Shown here piece by piece: positions 1-10,084 of a stretch of 25,911 bases of DNA (the first letter of the stretch is position 1; each line of letters opens with the position of its first letter). This stretch comes from Phallusia fumigata (taxonomy: Eukaryota > Chordata > Ascidiacea > Phlebobranchia > Ascidiidae). Location of the stretch: positions 1 to 25,911 of the forward strand of contig QXVZ01005361.1 in assembly GCA_008931825.1 (NCBI GenBank). Direction: 5' to 3'. A program made the position numbers and the translations under genes. The notes under the pieces are model-generated. The model worked only from the letters and a program-made list of their open reading frames with translations. It had not been told where the DNA came from and did no database searches.

Positions 1-455
1 GACATCAATACTTTTGTTCCTTTGTTTACACTGTTAAGTTTATTTGCAATGTCATTTCAAACAAAGTTGCTTTTCACGTATGGCATTTGTCTTAAAAGTG
101 ATGCTGACAGTCATATATGTCAGCCTGTGGCAAGCGTACATTGCTTAGCACAGGAAAGAGCACTATGTGACGTATTTTGTCGAAGCATATGCCCTGAAGG
201 CAGAGCTCAAAGAACAATCAATAGCGGTACAACTGTTGTAATTAGACTACAGATGGTGCTTCATAAAGTTTTAGTTTTACAGCAGCCGCTATATCACAGC
301 AGGTTTGATTCTACACCACAGGCGTAGCCGGGGTAAGGCTAAGAAGCTTGTGGAAAACATTTTTATGCTGTGGGGCTATAAGAATTTTTAATTACATTCA
401 GCTTGAGGTATTTACATTGCGGATCAATAATTTTCGGTAAAACTTTCACATTGAA
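1..455. other. 5' flank of sulfotransferase copy 1, no gene assigned
   Basis: An open frame runs from about 22 to 327, but it begins without an ATG, has no recognisable domain and has no counterpart upstream of the other copies. I see no clear TATA box. It could hold the promoter or 5'UTR of the gene starting at 456, or the end of an unrelated exon cut by the window edge. Confidence 0.4.
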
Positions 456-2542
456 ATGAAAGTAATTGTCGCTGGGATGCCAAAAACGGGGACAAAGTCT
501 ATGAACGCCGCTTTAACCATTCTTGGTTATAAAGTGTACGATTTTCTTGAGCATTTCTGGTATCACTGCGATGAGTGGGAAGAAATTTTAGTGAGAGGTG
601 GAAGTATTGAAACATTCAGGAGGATGTACAAAAACGTGGATGCTGTTGTTGATCAACCTGCGTTTGCCTTTTGGGAACAAATCCACGAAGCTTTTCCGGA
701 TTCAAAGGTTAGTTCTTAGCAGTTTTAAGATCTTCTTCGTATTAACTACCATGAAGGGTCTGTAGCTAATTACTAGACCCAGCGTACCGTCTCCAAGTTA
801 AACCGGTTTACCTTTTTTATGTTTAAAAATAGTAAAGTTTTTGTGTTAGTAAAGTAAGTTAAACTAAAAAAATTAGAATGTGGCGGATGTCACATGAGGT
901 AAAAGCATTGTGAAAACAAAGTAAAAAGTGCGAGTGATAAATTGCCAAACAAAAGTCATAGTACAAAAGTATGGATTCATATTCGCTTGCAAACATGGCA
1001 GTACGGTACGGCACGCAACAAAAATCTTTCAAAGGTACGGTACGCCCTTCGCAAAGAGGTGCGAGGTACGCACAACTCAGTTTGTACCGCACCGTTACCT
1101 ATCTTTGACAATGGATGGAAGTACGGTACAGTACGCTCGTACGGTACGGTGCGCAGAAAAATTCATCAAGAGATACGGCTTTTACGCCCTACATAACAAG
1201 GTATTTGATACGCACAACAATACGTATCGTACCATACTGCCATCCTAGTATAAGTGGTACAAAGTATATGTTGTATAACACCTACAACAAATTGAAATTT
1301 TCATCACGTAGGTATCGTTCTCAAAAATCTATACCATCCCGCGCAACGTTAAATGCAAGTGACGGGCATTTATAAAGTTCAGATATCCTCCGTTTTGGTT
1401 TTAGATAATTCTTCTCACTCGTGATGAGGATTCGTGGTTTAGAAGCCGACGTTATCAAAGAAAAGAAATCAACGAATGGAACATGTTTAAAATTGCACGA
1501 GTATTTACTCCGACTGGAAGAAAGTACTTGAAACATGCAAGAAGATTCAGTAAGAAATAATTGTTATCTGAATTCTTTTATTAAAACACTACGAATTTGC
1601 AGCGTGCTTTAGCTGGATTTACGCACGAGCCACATGAATGTCCTAATAAAAACCCAAAAACTTCGTAGATTTAAACAAATGGTGATCATTCAGGATTGCC
1701 ACTAAGGTCACTTTCTGTCGGAGCCGCGTATTAACTAAACTATTGCAAAAAGACCGAGGTGACAACATCCATTCCCTGTACATTAGTCCAAAGTACATTT
1801 ACTTATCTTTTGAATATAATGCAAACTGCTGTGGCTGAAGCTAATTGTACCTGATCTAACACACACACACACATATATATGTAGAGTAAAACTATAAAAA
1901 AGAACCTTGACATAATGTTTATTTTATTGCTTTAGTCGAATCCATAACGACCAGTGCATACGAATGTCGTACTTCTTGTTCTCAAATGTTTGAAATGGAA
2001 ACAATCGAGAAAAAAGTTTTTTATTTTAGATGCTGTTATCTTTGGAGGAATTATGCCATCAGCTTGGTGCAATTTCCCAACCAACGAGATAGTGGAGAGA
2101 TCAAAGTTCAGGCAACACAATCTTTATGTATCACAGGTATGTTTTTTCTAATGTATGAAAGACATACCCCACACAATAGTTTAACAGGTGTTCATGTTTT
2201 AAATAGATGTGTGTTGGTAACTTTGTAAAATAAATTTTTACTTAAGTTTCGGATTGTTTGTTTAGGCCCAAAACATAAACTGTTTTTGTTTTGTAGAAAG
2301 CACCAAAAGACAAGCTGTTGATTTTCAAAATGCAAGATGGTTGGGAGCCTCTCTGCAAGTTCCTGGAAGCTGAAGTTCCCGATATTCCCTTTCCACACAA
2401 GAATGTTCGGGGATCAGCTATAAAAGAAGCAGCAGAAGAAAACCCGGTGATGAAAAAGATGATACAAGAAGTCAAAATATTTGTCATTTCTCTGTCTTTT
2501 GTTTTAGTCGCAATCTCATGTTTTTTTGTTCGTGTTTTTTAA
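456..2542 (+). CDS. Sulfotransferase-like protein (Sulfotransfer_4 type), copy 1, four exons
   Basis: Predicted exons are 456-707, 1405-1549, 2030-2136 and 2297-2542 (252+145+107+246 nt = 249 aa plus stop). All introns are GT-AG and phases agree across copies. Residues 3-16 carry the 5'-phosphosulfate loop, AGMPKTGTKS, with the canonical proline. Exon 2 opens with the strand and 3'-phosphate motif (ILLTRDEDSWFRS, with Arg and Ser in the expected places). Exon 4 has the family block DGWEPLCKFL..VPDIPFPHKN and ends in a hydrophobic segment of about 20 residues (IFVISLSFVLVAISCFF) next to the stop, like a tail anchor. Members of this family are PAPS-dependent sulfotransferase-like P-loop proteins; the substrate is unknown. 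This is the most divergent copy and the only one here with long introns (697, 480, 160 bp). The ATG at 456 was chosen because it directly precedes the P-loop, as in every copy. Confidence 0.87.
976..1260. repeat. Low-complexity tacggta/gtaccg-rich stretch in intron 1 of copy 1
   Basis: Within the first intron of the first sulfotransferase-like gene the motif gtacggtacg and its complement recur irregularly (near 1000, 1035, 1063, 1085, 1121 and 1139). Because the motif is nearly self-complementary, short ORFs appear in several frames. No gene is supported here. It could be a decayed simple repeat or a mobile-element fragment. Confidence 0.6.
1861..1880. repeat. (AC)n(AT)n microsatellite
   Basis: A short dinucleotide run, AC units followed by AT units, lies in intron 2 of the first sulfotransferase-like gene. 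It has no apparent function. Confidence 0.85.
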
Positions 2543-2799
2543 GTACAGTATTTTTGGATTTGTTTTGAAATTATATGGGCGTGGAGTCTATGGAACTTCA
2601 ATACTGCTTCTCATTCTGAAGTCAGTGAGGTGGGTGCAGCAGGGGAAAACACCGAAAGAAACACTCAAGGCAGGTCTGTGTTAGGACCAATCTTTTAATT
2701 TAGTTTTGTGGAAATCTACATTGCAGTAGCTGGAAATACACAAAACAGACAATCATGGATTTTGTAAAGGGTCGAGTCTTCTGTCTAATCCTTCGCTTT

Positions 2800-3340
2800 A
2801 AATCACTTTTCACACAAGATTATTCGAGGAAAGAAAAAGAACAGTTCACGTGGGGTCATGGTCGTGCCTTTTACATTGTCGCAATTAAAATCTGTGTCTG
2901 AGCTGTGTTTCTATGTCGCAAATTAAATTGTTCGTTGTAAATATCAAGGCCGGGCACATCAACAATGGCTGGTGGTGTTTTATTCCATTTTTTGTTTTGT
3001 TGCCTTCTAAGAAACCCGGTCTTCAAACCTTTTTTGCATAATGAGCCTTGCTGCCTTTTTCCAACACTAGCCTTCTTTCGCTCTCAATGGGCCACCACTT
3101 CTAGCAACGTTAAAAAAACAAATCAAATGCTTGACTCGTGCATATATGTGCTGTGTTTATAACATTCCCATGCACAGCCCGGTGAGGTTAAAAAATAATG
3201 CTATTACAGAATACAGCAAAAAGTGGAAAGGTTATTAGGTAGATAAATGGTAGAGGAACTAAAGTTGTCGAACTGCACGTCGAACAGTGGTAAATACAGA
3301 TCGTATGTACCATGTATTTACCAGTAAGCCTTCAAACGTA
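2800..3340 (-). repeat. Dispersed repeat, copy A (antisense, downstream of sulfotransferase copy 1)
   Basis: Read on the - strand this block matches + strand blocks near 7.74-8.2, 10.1-10.6 and 12.5-12.9 kb. Shared landmarks, in order, are a TTTAACCTCACC segment, a GTCAAGC/GTCAAGT segment, AGAAGTGG followed by GAGCGAAAGAAGGCT, a GGAAAAAGGCAGCAA segment, and a terminal GGCA...CATGACC...CACGTGA. No long frame is kept across copies, so it looks non-coding. It sits 3' of and antisense to gene copy 1, the same relation copies B and C have to the - strand genes. Edges are approximate. Confidence 0.7.
3288..3323. repeat. Perfect inverted repeat, 11-bp arms
   Basis: The arm TGGTAAATACA (3288-3298) is repeated in reverse complement at 3313-3323 with a 14-base loop. 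It lies beside the dispersed repeat, with no gene attached. It may be a cruciform/hairpin or a palindromic element end. Confidence 0.6.
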
Positions 3341-4118
3341 GTGGGTCCTTTCAACACTTGAAGCATGCAAGTTAGAGGTTTTGAAGCCACCTTTGTCAGA
3401 ACACATTAACAGTTTTGTGTGACATCACATAAACAAATTTGCACAGATGCAATTAAATCAACAAAGAGTTTACACAGTGACAAAAAAGATGTTTTTCTAC
3501 GAAATTGTAATTATTTCTATGTTGGGTCTCGTCTTAGACTAAAACATCTATCCTTTGTTGATAGGAATGGGTGCATACAGTTTTCACTTTGTAATTTGTG
3601 TTTTCCCCCCATAGGTTTTGTCCCTGAACTTCGAACATAACGTTTCTCTAGAAAATAAAACATTTATAACTGCTCAGCCTGCATGGTAAAAATGGTGCGT
3701 CATTTGTTTTGTTTCACCTACACGAGTTACCTGGTTAGCTTTAGTGCAGCTGTAAGTCACTCATGCCGTAGTGTCACCAGATTGTTTTACGCTGAAGCCC
3801 CAATGTTTTCTTGGCTAGACAACTAAACTGTCAAATTACTAAATAATGTTCGAACATCGAGAAATTGTGACGAAGGGTAGGTTGTGTTGTTGTTGTATGT
3901 GTCCATAATTGTTTAAAACAGAAAAGTTATTAGGAACACAAAGATTTGACATCGCATTACATCATACACCTGTGAAGTTTTAGGTACCCATTTATCTACC
4001 CTGCAAAAAACGCCAGGCGTACAGTTTGACATTTCTGTTATGCATACTAATAGATTTATTTTTGTTATAACATTTGAACCAAGTGTCTTTGAGACTAAGC
4101 TTGCACATAAGTTTAAGC
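3341..4118. other. Intergenic region upstream of sulfotransferase copy 2
   Basis: Short open frames here have no recognisable domain and no splice-consistent partners. The last 200 bases presumably include the promoter of the gene starting at 4119. I see no convincing TATA box or conserved block. Confidence 0.4.
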
Positions 4119-5104
4119 ATGAAAGTGATCGTAGCAGGTTACAGCAAAACTGGAACCAAGTCACTTCATGCTGCATTCAGATACCTGGGTTACACCGTTT
4201 ACGACTTTATGGAGAATTTCTATTACCACTCTGAGGAATGGAATGAAATCTATACAAAAGGTGGAAGCACTGAGCTTTTTCGACGGATGTACGAAAACAT
4301 TGACGTAGTAATGGACACGCCAGCTCTGTATTTCTGGAAAGAAATTCACGAAGCTTTTCCAGAAGCCAAGGTAATATTTTTAACTTGTTTTCGATCATTG
4401 TGCTGATTATCCAAACATTGGTAGATCTTGTTGACAATCCGCAACGACGAAGAGACCTGGGTAAAAAGTTTTGCACGCCAGTTGCAAAGCATCAACGAAA
4501 ACAGAATGCTTACCTTTGCCAAGACTGTAACTCCGACTGGAAGAAGAGTGACGAAAACAATACGAAATGCAAGTGAGCAAAATGAACGTTCAATTTTTTT
4601 ACTAATTTTTTACTAGGTATCTTCACTCATTTTACGTTGTAGGCTGTGTTCAATTTGGCACAATTATGCCTCACAATTGGACTCCATGTTTGATTAACGA
4701 GACTGTTTTAAAAATCAAATATCGACAACACAATGCAGATGTATTGAAGGTAAGTGGAAATTAAGTCGTTTTTTTGTGTTACATTACAAAAATCTTGACC
4801 AATATTCGATAGCTTATCTATCCGACCTGCAGCCGATAAAAACTTTTTGCAGAACACTCCAAGAGACAAACTATTGGTTTTTCGTGTGGAAGAGGGATGG
4901 GAACCCTTCTGCAAGTTTCTTGAAGTTGATGTTCCGGACATTCCTTTCCCACACAAGAACATCAAATCTTCTTTGTTCAAAGATCTAGCCGAAAAAAATC
5001 CAATCATGATAAAAATGATGTTTGAAGCTAAAGTGGCAATGTTCTTGCTTGCGTTGTTTGTAGCTGCCCTTATGCCTATGTGCATCATTTGGTTTGGAAA
5101 ATAA
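4119..5104 (+). CDS. Sulfotransferase-like protein (Sulfotransfer_4 type), copy 2, four exons
   Basis: Predicted exons are 4119-4370, 4425-4572, 4643-4749 and 4853-5104 (252+148+107+252 nt = 252 aa plus stop). Introns are 54, 70 and 103 bp. The nucleotide-binding loop reads AGYSKTGTKS, with Ser in place of the usual Pro. Exon 2 gives ILLTIRNDEETWVKS, exon 3 the FGTIMPHNW block, and exon 4 VEEGWEPFCKFL..VPDIPFPHKN plus a C-terminal hydrophobic segment (VAMFLLALFVAALMPMCII) followed by WFGK. An in-frame ATG 15 codons upstream exists (4074), but the start at 4119 matches all paralogues. The likely role is PAPS-dependent sulfonation by a membrane-anchored enzyme; substrate and compartment are not visible. 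It faces the - strand copies tail to tail. Confidence 0.9.
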
Positions 5105-6233
5105 CCAAATTGTATTGTATACTTTGTCGGTTTTCATAGTCGCTTTCTGCATGGTTTCCTTACCGCCGCTGGTGGACTTTTTGACTAGTATAATGATTGT
5201 GAAAGGTATACTGCCTTTAGTGGTCACATTGCCTATACACAAAATGCCTTAGCCAGTTGAAGTGTTCTAATAATGCCTAACTGTCAATACGTAACTTGCG
5301 GTTATTCATGAGTACTTCTTTCCATACAAGTACCATACGTTCAACTGACATAAAGTTGGACCGCGAGGTCCTTATTATTATTTAGTTCAATACGCGAAAC
5401 CGATTTAGATCGTTTTACCAAAAGGTTTTTTGACCCTGAGTTGTGTTAACCGTTATCTAACACGGTACAGCTTCTTAACTGCTTTGTGCATATTTCGAAT
5501 AAACTTTTTATTTTCACCTTAATTACCTTTTTGGTAGGTTGCTGTGTTTGGCGTGTGGATAAACTAAAAAAATAAACTTTTTCTGTTTTGAATTTTGCAC
5601 ACCCTGCTTTTCGGCGGTTTCTATTTCTGTCGAACCCAAGACATACCACATTGTCTTTACAATGTGTTGCAGTAAAGAAGCCCTCTGGGCTGGTCCTACC
5701 TATAGTTGAATACGCCAGTTGAATATCCTTTATAAAGAGACAATGTATACTTTATCATGGGAAAACGTAAGAAAAGCGGTAGCAATGAAAAGAAAAGGCA
5801 TAATAACGGCGAATACCTTTACCCTCTGGATGATTTTCTTTATTACTGGAATTTTCGTGCTGTTTCCATTATCCGATCCACGCACGTTTCTATATGGAAT
5901 AGGATCATTGGGAATTTATTTTTCCAGAAATTTGCAGTGAGGCTTCTTGCCGTTTTGCGTTTTGAATAGCAACCTGTCTTTTGGTGCCGCTTTAGGGGCA
6001 TGCTTTCTGAAAGAAGGTGAATTCTCAGATTTACAGGCTTTAATGGCGCATTACGTTTGAAGGCTTCTGTTAAATATGAACAAATAGCATGTCACAGTCA
6101 AACGGCTTGACGCCCTTTAGTATCACTTCCAACTATGTACCCCGTAAAACTAATTCCACTTTATCCTGATATTGCATTGTATTTTAACCTCACCAGTTTG
6201 CGCTTTTGTAAACACAGCTAATATGTGTACGAG
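4620..6233. repeat. Direct duplication, left unit (ends at the N at 6234)
   Basis: Bases 4620-6233 recur almost collinearly as 6235-7868, with scattered substitutions and small indels. The right unit starts exactly after the N and the left unit stops exactly before it. The unit carries exons 3-4 of the sulfotransferase-like gene, its 3' flank, the antisense exon-4 relic and the beginning of dispersed repeat B. Contig-end overlap (two haplotypes) explains this better than a real tandem duplication. Confidence 0.85.
5740..5993 (-). pseudogene. Relic last exon (exon 4) of a sulfotransferase-like gene
   Basis: On the - strand from about 5993 down, the reading frame gives APKDRLLFKTQNGKKPHCKF, then an in-frame TAA, then IPNDPIPYRNVRGS and IPVIKKIIQRVKVFAV, followed by a hydrophobic stretch. 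This aligns along the whole of exon 4 of the gene at 456-2542 (APKDKLL..., NVRGS, NPVMKKMIQEVKIF...), more closely than to the other copies. The conserved GWEP is GKKP and the frame is interrupted, so the exon is dead. No exons 1-3 are visible upstream on the - strand: dispersed repeat sequence directly adjoins it. It looks like the remnant of a third - strand gene in the array. Confidence 0.75.
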
Positions 6234-6234
6234 N
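6234..6234. other. Assembly gap mark (single N), junction 1
   Basis: A single N separates the left and right copies of a 1.6-kb duplication whose limits coincide with the N. It therefore marks a contig join of unknown real length. Confidence 0.9.
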
Positions 6235-6257
6235 TCTTCACTCATTTTACTTTGTAG

Positions 6258-6725
6258 GCTGTGTTCAATTTGGCACAATCATGCCTCACAATTGGAGCCC
6301 ATGTTTGATTAACGAGACTGTTTTAAAAATCAAATATCGACAACACAATGCAGATGTATTGAAAGTAAGTGGAAAGTCGTTTGCCCTGGTTTTTTTGTGT
6401 TACATTACAAAAATCTCGACCAATATTCTGTAGCTTATCTATCCTACCTGCAGCCGATAAAAACTTTTTGCAGAACGCTCCTCAGGACAAATTGTTGGTT
6501 TTTCGTGTGGAAGAGGGATGGGAACCCTTCTGCAAGTTTCTTGAAGTTGATGTTCCGGACATTCCTTTCCCACACAAGAACATCAAATCTTCTTTGTTCA
6601 AAGATCTAACCGAAGAAAATCCAATCATGATAAAAATGATGTTTGAAGCTAGAGTGGCAATGTTCTTGCTTGCGTTGTTTGTAGCTACCCTTATGTCTAC
6701 GTGCATCATTTGGTTTGGAAAATAA
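6258..6725 (+). CDS. Sulfotransferase-like gene, partial copy 3 (exons 3-4 only), probable haplotype duplicate
   Basis: Exons are 6258-6364 (107 nt) and 6474-6725 (252 nt, 83 codons plus stop). They encode CVQFGTIMPHNWSPCLINE... and NAPQDKLLVFRVEEGWEPFC...VPDIPFPHKN with the C-terminal hydrophobic anchor ending WFGK. Lengths, phases and intron positions equal those of exons 3-4 of the gene at 4119-5104, with a few residue changes. Exons 1-2 are missing because the sequence starts at the N at 6234. This is probably the other allele of that gene, left unmerged in assembly. If the duplication were real, it would be a 5'-truncated copy without the nucleotide-binding loop and so without activity. 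Confidence 0.85.
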
Positions 6726-7357
6726 CCGAATGTTATTGTATATACTTTGTCGGTTTTCATAGTCGCTTTCTGCATGGTTTCCTTACCGCCGCTGCATGAT
6801 GGACTTTTGACTAGTATAATGATTGTGAAAGATATACTGCCTTTAGTGGTCACATTGCCTATACACAAAATGCCTTAGTCAGTTGGAGTGTTCTAATAAT
6901 GCCTAACTGTCAATACGTAACTTGCGGTTATTCATGAGTACTTCTTTCCATACAAGTACCATACGTTCAACTGACATAAAGTTGGACCGCGAGGTCCTTA
7001 TTATTATTTAGTTCAATACGCGAAACCGATTTAGATCGTTTTAACAAAAGGTGTTTTGACCCTGAGTTGTGTTAACCGTTATCTAACACGGTACAGCTTC
7101 TCAACTGATTGTGCATATTTCTATTAAACTTTTTATTTTCACCTTAATTACTTTTTTGGTCGGTTGCTGTGTTTGGAGTGATGATTAACTATAAAAGATA
7201 AACTTTTTCTGTTTTGAATTTTGCACACCTTGCTTTTCGGCGGTTTCTATTTCTGTCAAACCCACCACACACCACATTGTCTTTACAATGAGTTGCAGTA
7301 AAGAAGCCCTCTGGGCTGGTCCTACCTAATAGTTGAATACGCCAGTTGAATATCCTT

Positions 7358-7613
7358 TATAAAGAGACAATGTATACTTTATCATGGGAAAACGTAAGAA
7401 AAGCGGTATAGCAATGAAAAGAAAAGGCATAATAACGGCGAATACCTTTACCCTCTGGACGATTTTCTTTATTACTGGAATTTTTGTGCTGTTTCCATTT
7501 TCCGATCCACGCACGTTTCTATATGGAATAGGATCATTGGGAATTTATTTTTCCGGAAATTTGCAGTGAGGCTTTTAGCCGTTTTGCGTTTTGAATAGCA
7601 ACCTGTCTTTTGG
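7358..7613 (-). pseudogene. Second copy of the relic exon 4 (within the right duplication unit)
   Basis: This is the counterpart of the relic at 5740-5993. On the - strand it shows RGSENGNSTKIPVIKKIVQR followed by VKVFAV and a hydrophobic run, with the same interruption before the VPDIPFPH position. Small differences from the left copy include extra bases. It is probably allelic to the left copy, not a separate relic. Confidence 0.65.
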
Positions 7614-7744
7614 TGCCGCTTTAGGGGCATGCTTTCTGAAAGAAGGCAAATTCAAATTCCCAGATTCGCATGCTTTAATGGCGCATTACGTTTGAAGGCT
7701 TCTGTTAAATATGTACAAACAGCATGTCAGATTCAAACGGTTTG

Positions 7745-8200
7745 ACACCCTTTAGTATCACTGCCAACTATGTACCCCGTAAAACTAATTCCACTTTATC
7801 CTGATATTGTATTGTATTTTAACCTCACCAGTTTGTGCTTTTGTAAACACAGCTAATATGTGTACGAGTCAAGTATTTGATTTGTTTTTTTAACGTTACC
7901 AGAAGCGGCGGTCCATTAAGAGCGAAAGAAGGCTGAAGTTGACAGCAATACGTGAAAAAAGGGTTATTTATATCTCACTCATAAAGAAGCAAAACGAAAG
8001 AAGAGAATAAAACACTACCAGTCATTGTTGCCGTGCCCAGCCTTATTATGACGCGCAATTCGATTTGCGACGTACAATAGCTCACACGCGGGGTTTAAAG
8101 GCGACAATGCAAAAGGCACGTCCATGACCGCACGTGATCACGTGACTGGTCTTATCCAACCCGTATGATTACAACTGCGATTGACATTATGTGCTTACTG
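7745..8200 (+). repeat. Dispersed repeat, copy B
   Basis: It carries the shared landmarks TTTAACCTCACC, GAGTCAAGT, AGAAGCGG...GAGCGAAAGAAGGCT and GGCACGTCCATGACCGCACGTGA in the same order as copies A, C and D. Its first about 125 bases are also present before the N, at about 6110-6233. It lies 3' of and antisense to the sulfotransferase-like gene on the - strand (8379-9839). The terminal part contains the palindromic CACGTGATCACGTGA. Confidence 0.7.
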
Positions 8201-8378
8201 ATGTTGTAATAACTCGTGCTAATCTTGATAGTGAGAAGATCTTTGAGTTGCAGTGCAGGATATTTGAAACCAATAAGACAAGAGGCGGCAAACACTTTCA
8301 AGCAGAATTTAACTTTTCATTTTGGTGGCAACCACATGCAGGACCATATAATCAAAGCATAGATATCACGACAATTTG

Positions 8379-9839
8379 TTAATTTTTGAAAACAATAAAA
8401 TATGCGGGTAAAAGAATTGCTACAACCAACACAAGCAAGAACATCGCCACTCTAGCTTCAAACATCATTTTTATCACGATTGGATTTTCTTCGGCTAGAT
8501 CTTTGAACAAAGAAGATTTGATATTCTTGTGCGGAAAAGGAATGTCTGGAACATCAACTTCAAGAAATTTGCAAAAGGGTTCCCAACCTTCTTCCACACG
8601 AAAAACCAATAGTTTGTCCCGTGGAGCGTTCTGCAAAAAGTTTTGATCGACTTTAGAAACGATAAGTTACAGAATGTTGGTCAAGAGGTACGTATTGTAA
8701 AATAGGAAACCCAGAGCAAACAAACTTCCACTCACTCTCAATACATCTGCATTGTGTTGTCGATATTTGATTTTTAAAACAGTTTTGTTGATCAGACATG
8801 GAGTCCAATTGTGAGGCATGATTACACCAAACTGAACACAACCTACAAAACAAACATTCCTTACAATGTGAAAAAAAGTTATTGGAATTTGACTTAAAAT
8901 TTTGCTCTTAAGTGACTTTAACGTTTCATATACAAGTCATTCATCCTATACCCTTACTGTAAGACACATATATTTCTCCAAAAATATAGATATCGTTAAT
9001 AATTGGGTACTGCCGATGCTTACATCGAAAAATGTTTTTGTTTTCTGTCAAGGATTAATGACTTGTACACGAAAAGTTAAGTTTCTATAACCATCTAAAA
9101 CCAAGTTTATGTCCACCACACTGTTCTGCAGTGATTTCTTAAATTCAAATTATTCATGGTTAGTTTTTCTCACGTGCATTTCGNATATTTCTCCAAAAAT
9201 ATAACTTAGATATCGTTAATAATTGGTTACTGACGATGCTTACATCGAAAAATGTTTTTGTTTTCTGTCAAGGGTTAATGACTTGTACATGAAAAGTCAA
9301 GTTTCTATAACCATCTAAAACCAAGTTTATGTTCTGCAGTGATTTCTTAAATTCAAATCATTCATGGTTAGTTTTTCTCACGTGCATTTCGTAATGTTTT
9401 CGTCACTCTTCTTCCAGTCGGAGTTACAGTCTGTGCAAAGGTAAGCATTTTGTTTTCGTTGATGCTTTGCAACTGGCGTGCAAAACTTTTTACCCAAATC
9501 TCTTCGTCGTCGCGGATTGTCAACAAGATCTACATATGTTTGGATAATGAGGAAATCATCGAAAATCGTCAAACTATAAACGTATACCTTGGCTTCTGGA
9601 AAAGCTTCGTGGATTTCTTTCCAGAAATACAAAGCTGGCGTGTCTATTACCACGTCAATGTTTTCGTACATGCGTCGAAAAAGCTCAGTGCTTCCACCTT
9701 TCGTCAAGATTTCATTCCATTCCTCACCATGGTAATAGAAATGCTCCATAAAGTCGTAAACGGTGTAACCCAGGTATTTAAATGCAGCATGAAGTGATTT
9801 GGTTCCAGTTTTGCAGTAACCTGCTACGATCACTTTCAT
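8379..9839 (-). CDS. Sulfotransferase-like protein (Sulfotransfer_4 type), copy 4, four exons
   Basis: Exons on the - strand are 9839-9588, 9529-9382, 8842-8736 and 8630-8379 (252+148+107+252 nt = 252 aa plus stop), with GT-AG junctions. The binding loop is AGYCKTGTKS, with Cys at the usual Pro position. Exon 2 reads ILLTIRDDEEIWVKS. Exon 3 reads CVQFGVIMPHNW, and its last codon is AGA, not AAG/AAA. Exon 4 keeps VEEGWEPFCKFL..VPDIPFPHKN and a C-terminal hydrophobic anchor ending VFKN. Intron 2 contains the N at 9184 and a 0.2-kb duplicated contig end, so its apparent 539 bp is inflated. A short in-frame extension begins nine codons upstream (9866); the ATG at 9839 matches all paralogues. The enzyme class is inferred from the family; the substrate is unknown. 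Confidence 0.88.
8970..9183. repeat. Direct duplication, left unit, junction 2
   Basis: Bases 8970-9183 match 9185-9391, with a 10-base insertion in the left unit, a 5-base insertion in the right and several substitutions. The left unit ends inside the last ten bases of exon 2 of the - strand gene, exactly at the N. This again looks like a contig overlap. Confidence 0.85.
9184..9184. other. Assembly gap mark (single N), junction 2
   Basis: A single N inside intron 2 of the - strand sulfotransferase-like gene, with matching sequence immediately on both sides. Confidence 0.9.
9185..9391. repeat. Direct duplication, right unit, junction 2
   Basis: This is the counterpart of 8970-9183 and continues into the complete exon 2 of the - strand gene. 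Merging the two units would shorten intron 2 to roughly 0.32 kb. Confidence 0.85.
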
Positions 9840-10084
9840 ACTGGAAATATTTAGGTTAGTCTTCAAGTTCCTCGCTTAACAAAACAAAATCTTTCAATTA
9901 GCGAAAAGTGAATGTTGAACTAGACAGATGGATTTTTTTCTGTTGGGTAGAACGAATTAAACGCTAGTTAGGTGGTATGGTACCTTTAAAATCGTTTGAA
10001 TGCCCTGAACAGTGGGCTAACGGGGCTACCATTGGGTCCTTAATGTCAAACAAACTGGTGACATGTATTCCCATGCCCAACGTA
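9840..10084. other. Upstream flank of sulfotransferase copy 4
   Basis: This short stretch lies between the start codon of the - strand gene and dispersed repeat C. It should hold that gene's promoter, but I see no clear core motif. Confidence 0.4.

Larger units (their letters stand above)
6235..7868. repeat. Direct duplication, right unit (starts at the N at 6234)
   Basis: This is the counterpart of 4620-6233. It continues past the point where the left copy stops, into the rest of dispersed repeat B, as expected if the contig beginning at 6235 overlaps the preceding contig. Confidence 0.85.

Noticed and set aside
928..1248. Overlapping + strand frames of 84-106 codons
   Set aside because: They arise from the gtacggtacg-rich patch within an intron and have no domain.
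4708..5088. Long - strand frame over exon 4 of copy 2 (and the similar frames at 6482-6868, 8386-8646 and 10781-11089)
   Set aside because: These are antisense shadows of the conserved exon 4; the sense frame has the family motifs and splice sites.
6258..6725. A genuine third + strand sulfotransferase gene
   Set aside because: It starts at an N and is part of a collinear duplication limited exactly by that N; an unmerged haplotype is the simpler reading.
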